A stretch of 64,000 nucleotides of DNA from Lachnospiraceae bacterium UBA7729 (GTDB lineage: Bacteria; Bacillota; Clostridia; Lachnospirales; Lachnospiraceae), in the NCBI GenBank assembly GCA_002482005.1, contig DLFD01000069.1:1-64000 (forward strand), in the 5' to 3' direction. This document shows, one piece after another, positions 6,580 to 15,075 of the stretch. A program made the translations under genes and the position numbers. Below the pieces are notes generated by a model that was not told where the DNA came from, did not search any database, and worked only from the letters and a program-made list of their open reading frames with translations. Within the stretch, counting starts at the first letter, position 1; each line of letters opens with the position of its first letter.

Positions 6580-6611
6580 GGGAGCGGGGCGGATGCCCGG
6601 CTCCCTTTCTT
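6580..6611 (+). terminator. Rho-independent terminator after the GPH transporter
   Basis: GGGAGC (6580-6585) pairs with GCTCCC (6600-6605), with GGGC/GCCC inside, then TTTCTTT. Confidence 0.7.
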
Positions 6612-6740
6612 TACAGAAAGAGTTTCTTCTGTTATGATGCGGATGAGAGTATGCCATCGCTGCGGAGATCTTTTCGTGCTGATCAGGGAAAGGAGACTGC
6701 AGACGGAGGCTGCCAGATGGATGAAAAGGAGGGCAGGAAC

Positions 6741-7940
6741 ATGGCTTATAATGCAGTGATCGTGATTCCTGCATATAATCCGCCGGCTTCATTTGCTGAA
6801 TATATACCGGAACTGACAAAGGCAGGATTTCACAATATCATCGTCGTCAATGACGGCAGCAGGACCGACAAGCTTCCGGTCTTCCTGAAGGTCGGAAGGA
6901 CGGAGGCAACGGTACTGACCCACGAGGAAAACAGGGGGATCGGGGCAGCCCTTAAAACTGCCATGAATTACTATCAGGAACATTTCCGCGGAGAGACGGA
7001 CGGGATCATCACCCTGAACTCGGACAGGCTGACTCCGGTAGAAGATGTCATCAAGGTTGCAGAGTCTCTCCATAATGAACAGGAGATGGGCTCTTACGCG
7101 ATCGTCGTCGGATCGAGAGATCTCGACAGCCATCTGGTGACCGACTGGGACTATCGCATGAACCTGGTCATGAAGCTGAGCTACCACATGCTCATGGGCG
7201 TAAGGCTGGCCGATCCGCTGTCGGGGATCTTCGGGATCCCGGACCTGAGGGTGCAGCACTGTATCGATGTGCCTTCGGAAGGCTATTCCTACGAGACCGC
7301 GATGCTGATGTCCTTCGAGAAGATCGGCTTTCTTCAGGTGCCGATCGGCTATTCTGTGTATGAGAAGGGGTACGAGAAGGTGCGCCGGCCGAAGGACACT
7401 TTCGGGATCATCCTCACGATCATCGGGAAGTTTATCCTGTATTCGATCACATCGCTGATCGCGTCCGTGGTCGATATCATCATGTTCAGTATCTTCACGG
7501 GGATCACTTTCCGGGGCAGTGTGTTTGCGATCCTTTACGGCACGATCTGCGCAAGGCTGATCTCTGCATCCGTGAACTACCTGCTGACCAAGCACTTTGT
7601 CTTCCACTTCAAGTCGGATAAGGCGCAGAAGTCGGCAAAGAGCGCAGGGGAGTTCATGGCGCTGTCCGCAGCCCAGTGTCTCGTGTCGGCTCTGGTGGTC
7701 AGCCTGCTGAATGCGCTTCTCGGAGGAAGTGCGGTCGGGCTCAAGGTCCTGACGGATATGGTGCTGTTCTTCGTCAGCTACAAGATCCAGCATAAGTACA
7801 TCTTCAAGGATGACAGGAAAGCGGGAGAGCCGGACGAAGAAGTCGTAAAGGCGGAGCAGGAAAAAGCAAAGAAACTCGAAGAAGAACAGAAAGAGACCGA
7901 AGAAGAGATGAAACACCATCAGCCGCAGAACGAAGGATGA
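6741..7940 (+). CDS. Fused GT2 glycosyltransferase - GtrA-like membrane protein
   Basis: This protein of 399 residues has two domains. Residues 1-220 are a dolichyl-phosphate-mannose-synthase-like GT2: AVIVIPAYNPPASF, IIVVNDGSRTD, ENRGIGAALKTAM and DPLSGIFGIP. Where the family usually has DAD(G), this protein has ITLNSDRLTP. Residues 225-360 form four membrane spans of the GtrA type (SITSLIASVVDIIMFSIF; SASVNYLLTKHFVFHF; FVSYKIQHKYIF). The C-terminal tail is a charged Lys/Glu helix, probably coiled. Such proteins add a sugar to undecaprenyl phosphate and help move it across the membrane. The start at 6741 follows AAGGAGG by 8 bases; the upstream in-frame ATGs at 6543 and later lie in the terminator region. 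Sugar and acceptor are unknown. Confidence 0.87.
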   Translation: MAYNAVIVIPAYNPPASFAEYIPELTKAGFHNIIVVNDGSRTDKLPVFLKVGRTEATVLTHEENRGIGAALKTAMNYYQEHFRGETDGIITLNSDRLTPVEDVIKVAESLHNEQEMGSYAIVVGSRDLDSHLVTDWDYRMNLVMKLSYHMLMGVRLADPLSGIFGIPDLRVQHCIDVPSEGYSYETAMLMSFEKIGFLQVPIGYSVYEKGYEKVRRPKDTFGIILTIIGKFILYSITSLIASVVDIIMFSIFTGITFRGSVFAILYGTICARLISASVNYLLTKHFVFHFKSDKAQKSAKSAGEFMALSAAQCLVSALVVSLLNALLGGSAVGLKVLTDMVLFFVSYKIQHKYIFKDDRKAGEPDEEVVKAEQEKAKKLEEEQKETEEEMKHHQPQNEG

Positions 7941-7951
7941 TGGAAAAAGAC

Positions 7952-8013
7952 CCCCGGCAGACCAAAGCGGATCCTGTTTCAAAGCGATCCGTTCCGGCTG
8001 CCGGGGATCTTTG
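7952..8013 (+). terminator. Terminator-like hairpin after the GT2-GtrA gene
   Basis: CCCCGGCAG (7952-7960) pairs with CTGCCGGGG (7998-8006), with GCGGATC/GATCCG pairing inside, then ATCTTT. The T tail is short. Confidence 0.55.
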
Positions 8014-8017
8014 CGCT

Positions 8018-8081
8018 GCAGAAAGTCTGAACTGCAGAAAGTCTGAACCGCAGGAAGTCTGAACCGCAGAAAGTCTGGACC
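8018..8081. repeat. Four tandem copies of a 16-bp unit
   Basis: Units of the form GCAGAAAGTCTGAACC start at 8018, 8034, 8050 and 8066 with one or two changes each. It lies between the convergent GT2-GtrA and DUF402 genes. Confidence 0.8.
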
Positions 8082-8098
8082 GGAAAAGGATACCAGCC

Positions 8099-8626
8099 TC
8101 AGCAGGGAATCCGTCTGCCTGTTGACGCTCTGGCACGGTCTTTCTCTTCTGCACTGTTCACATAAGCCTGAAGAGTGCCGAAATTTCCTTTGTAGATGAT
8201 CTGAAGCAGTCTGTCAAGATGGCGCAGTGCCGCCTGAAGCTGGTCCGGAGTGATCAGTTTGTCGCGCTGGGCATCGGCGAGCTCATCCAGGTCGACGACA
8301 CGGATCCTTCCGTCCGGGTAGACGATCACGTCCGCCAGAAGGTCGATGAAGATGAATGTCTCGACACCGTCTTCCTCGGTATGCTCCGCCTCGATGATGT
8401 CGCAGTACCAGGAGATCAGCTGATCATCATGATCGTAGAACTTGCTGACTTTGAAGCCTCTTTCCGGGAAGTAGCAGGAGTACCCGTGGTCCAGTGTCTT
8501 TTTCGGATGCAGCGTATTCCACTTTGTGATGATCGTCTCGTTATCACGGTCAAGAAGAATGTCATCCTTCAGAAGAATGCACTCTGACGGAATGATTCGT
8601 TTCCGGTACAGTCTCAGGCCTTCCAT
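8099..8626 (-). CDS. DUF402 (FomD-like) domain protein
   Basis: This protein of 175 residues has the DUF402 pattern: an N-terminal beta-rich region (RKRIIPSECILLKDDILL), then WYCDIIEAEHTEEDG, FIDLLADVIVYPDGRIRVVD and LDELADAQRDKLITPDQLQ. The D-x-L-x-D-V and V-x-D-x-D-E acidic residues match the metal-binding cluster of family members that act as nucleoside phosphate hydrolases. It is probably such a small hydrolase, but its substrate is unknown. The helical C-terminal part (AALRHLDRLLQIIYKG) is usual. AAAGGAG lies before the ATG, and a promoter lies at 8664-8692. It is divergent from galT. Confidence 0.85.
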   Translation of the reverse strand: MEGLRLYRKRIIPSECILLKDDILLDRDNETIITKWNTLHPKKTLDHGYSCYFPERGFKVSKFYDHDDQLISWYCDIIEAEHTEEDGVETFIFIDLLADVIVYPDGRIRVVDLDELADAQRDKLITPDQLQAALRHLDRLLQIIYKGNFGTLQAYVNSAEEKDRARASTGRRIPC

Positions 8627-8663
8627 GACAGACTCCTTTCTATCTGCAATTTTGCTTCATTTT

Positions 8664-8692
8664 ATTCCATCGGGAAGATTATGTAAATACAA
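8664..8692 (-). promoter_or_regulatory. Promoter for the DUF402 gene
   Basis: Read on the minus strand, TTGTAT (8692-8687), 17 bases, TGGAAT (8669-8664). A nearby TAAAAT is an alternative -10. Confidence 0.5.
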
Positions 8693-8784
8693 CTTATCGC
8701 AGATGTAAAGTTTTCTTAAGATCTGGCCTGAATGTAAAAGATGCAGCTCTTTGCAGACTGCTTTCGGGAGGTTTGATTCTTCTG

Positions 8785-8813
8785 TTGTTCCCATGACCCT
8801 GCGATGCTACAAT
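8785..8813 (+). promoter_or_regulatory. Promoter for galT
   Basis: TTGTTC (8785-8790), a 17-base spacer and TACAAT (8808-8813), about 68 bases before the start codon. Confidence 0.65.
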
Positions 8814-8880
8814 AATATCGATCAAAATGCTTTCTGCCGGGACCTTTCCTGGCAGGAGAATATCGTATATCGGAGGAAGA

Positions 8881-10425
8881 ATGAGTATGATTCAGGATGC
8901 GGCTGCAAGACTGGTAAACTATGGCGTCGAGACGGGGCTTCTGGAGAAGGAAGACCGGATCTGGGCGGCGAATTCCCTGATCAGGGAACTGGGACTGGAC
9001 GACCTGACCGAGGAAGCGGAAGAGAAGATCCTCTCTTTTGATCCGGAGAAGGAGAGCGTGAAAGATCAGCTCCCGGAGATCCTCGGAGAGCTCTGCGATT
9101 ATGCTGCGGAGAAGGGACTGGTCCCGGACGATACGGTCACTTACCGCGACCTGTTCGACACGAAGCTGATGGGATGTCTGACTCCGAGACCGTCCGAAGT
9201 GACGAAGAAGTTCAGAAGGCTCTATGAAGAAAGCCCGGTCAGGGCGACCGACTGGTACTATACCTTCAGTCAGGACACCAACTATATCAGAAGAGACCGC
9301 ATTGCGAAGGATATGAGATGGCTGGCTCCGACTGAATACGGCGACCTGGACATCACCATCAATCTGTCCAAGCCGGAGAAGGACCCGAGGGCGATCGCAG
9401 CTGCAAAGAACGCAGCACAGACAGCTTATCCGAAGTGCCAGCTCTGCTATGAGAATGTCGGCTACGCCGGAAGGGCCAACCATCCGGCCAGGGAGAACCA
9501 CAGGGTCATCCCAATCGAGATCGCGGGAGCAGACTGGTGCCTTCAGTATTCTCCTTATGTCTATTACAATGAACACTGCATCGTCTTCAATTCGAAGCAT
9601 GTACCGATGAAGATCGATAAGAGCGCGTTCGAGAAGCTGTTCGACTTCGTGAAGCAGTTCCCGCACTACTTTGTAGGCTCTAACGCTGACCTTCCGATCG
9701 TCGGCGGTTCCATCCTGGCCCACGAACATTTCCAGGGAGGACATTATGAGTTTGCCATGGCAAAGGCTAAGGTTGAGCGCAGGCTGTCCTTCAAGGGTTA
9801 TGACGACGTTGATGCAGGAATCGTCAAGTGGCCGATGAGCGTCATCCGCCTGAGCGGAACAGACACATCGAGAATTGTCGATCTGGCAGACAGGATCCTT
9901 ACGGAATGGAGAGGCTACACCGATGAGGCAGCCTTCATCTTTGCGGAAACGAATGGTGAGAAGCACTCCACCATCACCCCGATCGCAAGAAAGAGGGGAG
10001 ACAAGTTCGAGCTGGACCTGGTGCTGAGAAACAACATCACGACTCCGGAGAACCCGCTGGGCGTCTTCCATCCGCATGCTGAGAAGCACCACATCAAGAA
10101 GGAGAATATCGGTCTGATCGAGGTCATGGGCTGCGCGATCCTTCCGGCAAGACTGAAGAAGGAGATGCACGACCTGAAGGAGGCTGTCCTTGCGGGAAGG
10201 GAGATCCACGGGGACGAGGAACTGGACAAGCACGCAGACTGGATGGACCAGATCAGATCGAAATATGCCGATATCAATGCCGGCAATATCGATGAGATCC
10301 TGAAGAAGGAGATCGGAATCGTCTTCGCAGAGGTCCTGGAGGATGCCGGCGTCTACAAGAGGACGGAGGAAGGCCAGGCGGCGTTCCTCAGATTCGTGGA
10401 CCATGTGAACAAGAGTCTCGGCTGA
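8881..10425 (+). CDS. galT: UDP-glucose--hexose-1-phosphate uridylyltransferase, class II (GalT2)
   Basis: This 514-residue enzyme exchanges UMP between UDP-glucose and galactose 1-phosphate in the Leloir pathway. Its length and motifs fit the Gram-positive class II enzymes: KLMGCLTPRPSEVTKKF, DTNYIRRDRIAKDMRW and the catalytic region GGSILAHEHFQGGHYEFAMA, where class I enzymes have HPH. The C-terminal part has NITTPENPLGVFHPHAEKHH and IGLIEVMGCAILPARL. The start at 8881 is preceded by GGAGGAAG; ATG at 8887 is an alternative, and 8827 lacks a ribosome binding site. No galK, galE or lacZ is near, which is unusual, since galT is often next to galK. It is transcribed alone from the promoter at 8785-8813. 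Confidence 0.93.
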   Translation: MSMIQDAAARLVNYGVETGLLEKEDRIWAANSLIRELGLDDLTEEAEEKILSFDPEKESVKDQLPEILGELCDYAAEKGLVPDDTVTYRDLFDTKLMGCLTPRPSEVTKKFRRLYEESPVRATDWYYTFSQDTNYIRRDRIAKDMRWLAPTEYGDLDITINLSKPEKDPRAIAAAKNAAQTAYPKCQLCYENVGYAGRANHPARENHRVIPIEIAGADWCLQYSPYVYYNEHCIVFNSKHVPMKIDKSAFEKLFDFVKQFPHYFVGSNADLPIVGGSILAHEHFQGGHYEFAMAKAKVERRLSFKGYDDVDAGIVKWPMSVIRLSGTDTSRIVDLADRILTEWRGYTDEAAFIFAETNGEKHSTITPIARKRGDKFELDLVLRNNITTPENPLGVFHPHAEKHHIKKENIGLIEVMGCAILPARLKKEMHDLKEAVLAGREIHGDEELDKHADWMDQIRSKYADINAGNIDEILKKEIGIVFAEVLEDAGVYKRTEEGQAAFLRFVDHVNKSLG

Positions 10426-10448
10426 GAATTGACTTTCAGCTTGCGGCA

Positions 10449-10503
10449 GAAGATCAGCATCAATGGGTGATCTGATCTTCATGTGGCACGGCGACGAGCC
10501 ACA
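10449..10503 (+). other. Two hairpins after galT
   Basis: GAAGATCAG (10449-10457) pairs with CTGATCTTC (10472-10480). TGTGGC (10482-10487) pairs with GCCACA (10498-10503). There is no T run, so termination would be inefficient. They open the 342-base gap between galT and proS, which otherwise holds the tandem repeat and the proS promoter. Confidence 0.5.
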
Positions 10504-10558
10504 AAGCGTAGCCGGATCAGGCAGGGGAGACGAAGTCGCCTCCTGCTCGATCAGCATT

Positions 10559-10668
10559 CCGGGCTGCCCGAAGAGAAGGATCGCTATCCGGGCTGCCCGA
10601 AGAGAAGGATCACTATCCGGGCTGCCCAAAGGGAAGGATATCCGGGTTGCCCGAAGAGAAGGATCACT
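10559..10668. repeat. Tandem repeat of 29-bp units, about 3.8 copies
   Basis: Units beginning CCGGGCTGCCCGAAGAGAAG start at 10559, 10588 and 10617, with a shorter, more diverged copy at 10642. Each unit includes the small palindrome CGGGCTGCCCG. The last unit ends at the -35 box of proS. There are no spacers, so it is not a CRISPR array. Confidence 0.85.
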
Positions 10669-10696
10669 TGACGGCAGGGGCGGAAAAAGGTAACAT
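10668..10696 (+). promoter_or_regulatory. Promoter for proS
   Basis: TTGACG (10668-10673), 17 bases, TAACAT (10691-10696). The leader is only about 65 bases and shows no T-box features. Confidence 0.6.
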
Positions 10697-10767
10697 TAAA
10701 ACCTGACTGAGCCTGAAGTGAGCCCGGCCGGGAAACATATACCTACAGAGAGATTCAGGAGATCATC

Positions 10768-12207
10768 ATGGCAGATAAGAAGTTTGTTGAGGAGATCACC
10801 TCCATGGAGGATGATTTCGCTCAGTGGTACACGGATGTCGTCAGGAAGGCGGAGCTGACCGGATATACCCAGGTCAAGGGATTCATGGTCATCAAGCCTG
10901 CAGGCTACGCGATCTGGGAGAATATCCAGAGAGAGCTTGACAGAAGATTCAAGGAGACGGGAGTCGAGAATGTCTACCTTCCGTGCCTGATCCCGGAGAG
11001 CCTTCTGAACAAGGAGAAGGAGCATGTCGAGGGCTTCGCACCGGAGGTCGCATGGGTGACTTACGGCGGGAACCAGAAGCTTGAGGAGCGCATGTGCGTC
11101 CGCCCGACCTCCGAGACCCTGTTCTCCGATTTCTACGCAAAGGATGTCCATTCCTACAGAGATCTGCCGAGACTCTACAATCAGTGGTGCTCGGTCGTCC
11201 GCTGGGAGAAGACCACCAGACCGTTCCTGAGATCCAGGGAGTTTCTGTGGCAGGAAGGTCACACCATCCACGCTACCGCGAAGGAAGCCGAGGAGAGGAC
11301 CGAGCAGATGCTGAATCTGTATGCGGATTTCCTGGAAGATTTCCTTGCGATCCCAGTCGTCCGCGGACAGAAGACCGAGAAGGAGAAGTTCGCAGGCGCT
11401 GTCGCTACCTATACCATCGAAGCGCTGATGCATGACGGCAAGGCGCTTCAGTGCGGGACCTCCCACAACTTCGGCGACGGATTCGCAAGGGCTTACGGCA
11501 TCCAGTATGTCGACAAGGACAATACCCTGAAGTATGTATCCCAGACTTCCTGGGGCATGACGACCCGTCTGATCGGCGCCATCATCATGGTCCACGGAGA
11601 CAACTCCGGACTCAAGCTTCCGCCGAGAGTCGCTCCGGTCCAGGCTATGGTCATCCCGATCCAGCAGAAGAAGGAAGGCGTCCTGGACAAGGCAGAGTCC
11701 CTGAAGAATGTCCTTGTCGCAGCGGGCATCCGTGCCCGCCTCGATGACTCTGACAAGAGCCCGGGCTGGAAGTTCTCCGATCAGGAGATGCGCGGTATTC
11801 CGGTCCGTCTTGAGATCGGTCCGAAGGATATCGAGAAGGGGCAGTGCGTCATCGTCCGCCGCGATACCAGAGAGAAGATCGTCTCTCCGCTTGAAGGAAT
11901 CGCCGACAAGGTGAAGGAAGTCCTGGAACAGATCCAGCACGATATGTTCGAGAATGCAAAGGCCCGCAGGGATGCGATGACCTATGAGGCAAGAACGAAG
12001 GAAGAGTTCACTGAGATCGCCGACAGCAAGCCGGGCTTCATCAAGGCGATGTGGTGCGGAGATGTCGAGTGCGAGAATGCCATCAAGGACCAGCTGGGCG
12101 GAGTAACCTCCCGCTGCATCCCATTCCATCAGGAACATCTGTCCGATACCTGCGTATGGTGCGGAAGACCGGCCAGAAAGATGGTCTGCTGGGGAAGAGC
12201 ATATTAA
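10768..12207 (+). CDS. proS: Prolyl-tRNA synthetase, archaeal/eukaryote-like short form
   Basis: This class II synthetase of 479 residues charges tRNA-Pro. It has motif 2 ([20 protein letters not shown]) and motif 3 ([19 protein letters not shown]), with HGD and the proline pocket in [16 protein letters not shown]. It lacks the editing insertion of the bacterial long form. It ends with the zinc-binding C-terminal domain ([12 protein letters not shown], then [20 protein letters not shown]), with the terminal Tyr typical of the archaeal-type enzymes. This type is common in Clostridia. AGGAG before the ATG is a good ribosome binding site. It appears monocistronic, with a clear promoter and terminator. 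Confidence 0.97.
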   Translation: MADKKFVEEITSMEDDFAQWYTDVVRKAELTGYTQVKGFMVIKPAGYAIWENIQRELDRRFKETGVENVYLPCLIPESLLNKEKEHVEGFAPEVAWVTYGGNQKLEERMCVRPTSETLFSDFYAKDVHSYRDLPRLYNQWCSVVRWEKTTRPFLRSREFLWQEGHTIHATAKEAEERTEQMLNLYADFLEDFLAIPVVRGQKTEKEKFAGAVATYTIEALMHDGKALQCGTSHNFGDGFARAYGIQYVDKDNTLKYVSQTSWGMTTRLIGAIIMVHGDNSGLKLPPRVAPVQAMVIPIQQKKEGVLDKAESLKNVLVAAGIRARLDDSDKSPGWKFSDQEMRGIPVRLEIGPKDIEKGQCVIVRRDTREKIVSPLEGIADKVKEVLEQIQHDMFENAKARRDAMTYEARTKEEFTEIADSKPGFIKAMWCGDVECENAIKDQLGGVTSRCIPFHQEHLSDTCVWCGRPARKMVCWGRAY

Positions 12208-12248
12208 TAGAAAGCCTGAAGCAGGAGTGAAATTCACTTAAGACGATT

Positions 12249-12296
12249 CAGGGCGAAGAAGATCCGATCGGATGGAGACTCTTCGCCCTGTTTTTT
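12249..12296 (+). terminator. Rho-independent terminator after proS
   Basis: CAGGGCGAAGA (12249-12259) and TCTTCGCCCTG (12280-12290) form a perfect 11-bp stem followed by six T residues. Confidence 0.92.
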
Positions 12297-12340
12297 CATC
12301 CGGAGCAGGTAACCGGGAGTTCCGGACAAGGAGAAGAGCT

Positions 12341-13294
12341 ATGAAAAGGTCGACAACTGTAACGAAGACGCTGCTTCTGGTGCTGACAGCGTTCATCTGG
12401 GGATTCACATTCTCCTTCCAGAGCATGGCGGCGGAGTATGTGGGGACCTATTCTTTTCTGGCGACAAGGAGCTGGATCGCGGTCCTGTTTCTGGTCCCGG
12501 TCGTGAAGGCAGCCGATTCCATGCGGATGAAAAAGACAGGGAACAGCCTGAGACCGAAGACGGCGGGAGAGAAAAAACTTCTCTGGCTGGCCGGGGGCGC
12601 AAGTGGCGCCGTTCTCTGTCTGGCATCTGCTCTGCAGCAGGCAGGGATCGCCTATACGACGACCGCGAAGGCGAGTTTCATCACGGCTCTCTATGTGATC
12701 CTGGTCCCGGTCCTCTCGGTCTTCCTCGGAAGAAAGACGGATAGGAAGATCTGGTTCTGCGTGGCTCTTTCCGTCGTCGGGCTGTACTTTTTGTGCTTCA
12801 GGGGAGGGACGATTCAGGGATTCGGAAAGGGAGACTTTCTGATGATCTTTGCCGCACTCGGTTTTGCCATCCAGATCCTCGTAGTCGACAGGTTCGTCAC
12901 CCTGGTGGATCCGATCCGGCTCAGCAGGATGCAGGTGATGTTCCAGGGGATCATTTCCACGGTCCTCATGCTGATCTTCGAGCGGCCGACGGCAGCGGAT
13001 CTTCTTCATGCGGCGTTCCCGATCATCTTTGCCGGAATCTTTTCCAGCGGTGTCGCGTACACCTTTCAGATCGTAGGCCAGAAGGGGCTAAACCCGACGA
13101 TCGCATCCATCGCCATGTGTCTCGAGAGCGTATTCGGAGCCATCGGCGGCTGGCTCATCCTCGGGCAGAAGCTTTCACCGAGAGAAGTCCTTGGATGTGC
13201 GCTGATGTTCACGGCGATCGTGCTTGCGCAGATCCCGTCAGGGGGAAATGAAAGAGCCGATACAGCGATCGCCTCCCGGGATGCGGAAGGGTAA
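12341..13294 (+). CDS. EamA/DMT-family transporter
   Basis: This membrane protein of 317 residues has about 10 spans arranged as two EamA repeats. The first begins LLLVLTAFIWGFTFSFQSMA and includes ATRSWIAVLFLVP and AGIAYTTTAKASFITALYVI; the second includes GFAIQILVVDRFVTLVDP and NPTIASIAMCLESVFGAIG with GWLILGQKLSPREVLGCALM. This is the pattern of drug/metabolite exporters of the RhaT/YdcZ-like group. The start at 12341 follows AAGGAG by 7 bases. The upstream in-frame ATG at 12272 lies within the proS terminator and is rejected. The substrate is unknown. No regulator is adjacent, and no clear promoter of its own is visible, so it may depend on read-through or a weak promoter. Confidence 0.87.
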   Translation: MKRSTTVTKTLLLVLTAFIWGFTFSFQSMAAEYVGTYSFLATRSWIAVLFLVPVVKAADSMRMKKTGNSLRPKTAGEKKLLWLAGGASGAVLCLASALQQAGIAYTTTAKASFITALYVILVPVLSVFLGRKTDRKIWFCVALSVVGLYFLCFRGGTIQGFGKGDFLMIFAALGFAIQILVVDRFVTLVDPIRLSRMQVMFQGIISTVLMLIFERPTAADLLHAAFPIIFAGIFSSGVAYTFQIVGQKGLNPTIASIAMCLESVFGAIGGWLILGQKLSPREVLGCALMFTAIVLAQIPSGGNERADTAIASRDAEG

Positions 13295-13307
13295 GTTCTT
13301 TTTTCCC

Positions 13308-13336
13308 TTGAAGAGGAAAAAGCAGAGTGATAGTAT
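13308..13336 (+). promoter_or_regulatory. Promoter for the PII-like/antiporter pair
   Basis: TTGAAG (13308-13313), 17 bases, TAGTAT (13331-13336), about 75 bases before the PII-like start codon. Confidence 0.55.
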
Positions 13337-13411
13337 AACAGACGTCAATATGACAAACTTTTAACAAGTTGAAACAAGTAACTGAAGGAATACCCGGAAA
13401 GGGGTGCGTGT

Positions 13412-13756
13412 ATGAAACTGGTTGTTATCGTACTGAACAAGACCGAGTGTATGGAAGACCTGCTGTCGGAGTTTTCATCGAGACATCTCCAGGGTGCCAC
13501 GATCCTGAGCTCTCACGGAATGATGCAGGAATTAGGCGAGGAGGATGAGCTTCGTTTCGTCCTTTCGCTCAGGCATGTCCTGAATCCTTCCCATAAGGAG
13601 AATCGCACGATCTTTATGGCGGCAACAGATGACAGGGTCCCGAGTATCATCGAGGCTGTGAATAAGGTAACGGGAGGACTTGACAAAGGAGACACGGGTA
13701 TCCTCTTCACCGTCCCGATCGATTACCTGGAAGGGTTTAAGGTGAAGAGCGAATGA
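13412..13756 (+). CDS. PII-like signalling protein
   Basis: This small protein of 114 residues has the ferredoxin-like fold of PII: MKLVVIVLNKTECMEDLLSE (strand 1 and helix 1), LQGATILSSHGMMQELG (strand 2 and start of the T-loop), NRTIFMAATDDRVPSIIEAV (strand 3 and helix 2) and the C-terminal TGGLDKGDTGILFTVPIDYL, close to the B-loop region of true PII. The T-loop is short and has no Tyr at the uridylylation site. Its stop overlaps the start of the antiporter gene (ATGA), so the two are translationally coupled. By analogy with SbtB and other PII-like proteins that control a neighbouring transporter, it probably senses a nucleotide or ion and gates the antiporter. GAAAGGGG precedes the start. 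Confidence 0.8.
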   Translation: MKLVVIVLNKTECMEDLLSEFSSRHLQGATILSSHGMMQELGEEDELRFVLSLRHVLNPSHKENRTIFMAATDDRVPSIIEAVNKVTGGLDKGDTGILFTVPIDYLEGFKVKSE

Positions 13757-14952
13757 CTCTGGATCTGAATATGCTTGCCGATCTCGGCATTATGATTCTT
13801 TTCGGCATCTTCATGGGAAGAATGATGAAGCATCTGAAACTGCCGAATGTGACGGGGTACCTGATCGCCGGCCTCCTGCTGGGACCGTATTTCTTCCCGG
13901 CCCTGGGCGTGCCGTTCTCGGTCCTGTCCGAGTCATTCGTGAACAATATCGCGGTCGTGTCGGAAGTAGCGCTTGGCTTTATCGCATTTTCCATCGGCAA
14001 TGAGTTCAAGTTCTCCTACTTCAGGAAGGTCGGGGCTACGCCGATCATCATCGCCTGCCTCGAGTCCCTGTTTGCGGTCGTGTTTGTCGTAGCGGGACTG
14101 GTCGTCACCGGACATTCGCTTCCGTTCTCGCTGGTCCTTGGCTCCATCGCGGCTGCCACCGCACCGGCGGCGACCATCATGGTCATCAACCAGTACAAGG
14201 CAAAGGGACCGGTAACATCGACACTGCTCTCTGTCGTCGCGATCGATGATGCAACGGCTCTGATGCTGTTCTCCATCTGCGTTGCAATCGCACAGACCAT
14301 GGAAGGCGGAGCGACCAATATCGCGTGGGCGATCCTGAAGCCGATCCTTCAGATCATCGGAGCCCTTGCGATCGGATTCGTGCTGGGCGTGATCATGCTG
14401 GTCCCGATGCGATATTTCCATAAGCATGGGAACCGGCTGGGGCTGATCTGCGGCTTCATCTTCCTGGGAATCGGTATCGCGGACAAGACCGGACTCAGCT
14501 CTCTGATGCTCTGCATGGGCTTCGGAGCGACTGTCGCAAACCTGTCGAATGAGGCGGATGCGATCATGGACATCGCGGATTCCATCACGGCTCCGATCTT
14601 CATCCTTTTCTTCGTCTCCTCCGGAGCGGGACTGCAGGTCTCCGTCCTGAAGAAGGTCGGTCTGATCGGTGTGATCTACATCGTACTCAGAGTCGTCGGC
14701 AAGTATTTCGGCGCCTGGCTGGGCGGCAGGGTCGGCCACGCAGCAGAGGCGGTCAACAAGTATCTCGGACCTTGCCTGCTTCCTCAGGCGGGTGTTGCGA
14801 TCGGACTTACCCTGGTCGCCGGCAATGTGGTCCCTAAGTATGCTGCCGAGATCCGGGCGGTCGTGCTTGCAGGTACTCTGATCTATGAGCTGATCGGACC
14901 GGGGATCACGAAGATGTCGCTGTCTAAGGCAGGAGAGATCAAGGCGGCGTAA
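13753..14952 (+). CDS. CPA2-type cation:proton antiporter membrane protein
   Basis: This integral membrane protein of 399 residues has about 12 spans and matches the Na+/H+ exchanger family (PF00999): GRMMKHLKLPNVTGYLIAGL at the N-terminus, then FIAFSIGNEFKFSYFRKVG and the unwound core TAPAATIMVINQYKAKGP. The ion-binding site is probably the Asp pair in SVVAIDDATALMLFSI, as in electrogenic antiporters. It lacks the cytosolic TrkA-type nucleotide domains of KefB/KefC, so control is probably supplied by the PII-like protein encoded just upstream with a 4-base overlap. K+, Na+ or H+ specificity cannot be told from sequence. A terminator lies about 80 bases after the stop. Confidence 0.85.
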   Translation: MTLDLNMLADLGIMILFGIFMGRMMKHLKLPNVTGYLIAGLLLGPYFFPALGVPFSVLSESFVNNIAVVSEVALGFIAFSIGNEFKFSYFRKVGATPIIIACLESLFAVVFVVAGLVVTGHSLPFSLVLGSIAAATAPAATIMVINQYKAKGPVTSTLLSVVAIDDATALMLFSICVAIAQTMEGGATNIAWAILKPILQIIGALAIGFVLGVIMLVPMRYFHKHGNRLGLICGFIFLGIGIADKTGLSSLMLCMGFGATVANLSNEADAIMDIADSITAPIFILFFVSSGAGLQVSVLKKVGLIGVIYIVLRVVGKYFGAWLGGRVGHAAEAVNKYLGPCLLPQAGVAIGLTLVAGNVVPKYAAEIRAVVLAGTLIYELIGPGITKMSLSKAGEIKAA

Positions 14953-15034
14953 AGATACACTTCGCTGAGTGAGGACGGATACATCCTCCGGCAGGCCGCT
15001 CGCGCGGCTTTATCGGTCATGCTGATGATGGAAG

Positions 15035-15075
15035 AAAGCGGAGCATCGGGTGGATATCCGGTGCTCCGCTTTTTT
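15035..15075 (+). terminator. Terminator shared by the antiporter gene and the convergent ArsR gene
   Basis: AAAGCGGAGCA (15035-15045) and TGCTCCGCTTT pair perfectly around an AT-poor loop and are followed by T residues. The same DNA overlaps the stop of the minus-strand ArsR gene. Confidence 0.85.

Noticed and set aside
8716..10629. Minus-strand open frame of 637 codons opposite galT
   Set aside because: Complementary-strand shadow of galT. It has no family motif or ribosome binding site and runs across the gap repeats.
10559..10668. Possible CRISPR array
   Set aside because: Units are directly adjacent without unique spacers and no cas gene is near. It is a plain tandem repeat.
10426..10767. 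T-box riboswitch upstream of proS
   Set aside because: The leader after the promoter is about 65 bases and lacks a T-box sequence, a specifier loop and a terminator stem.
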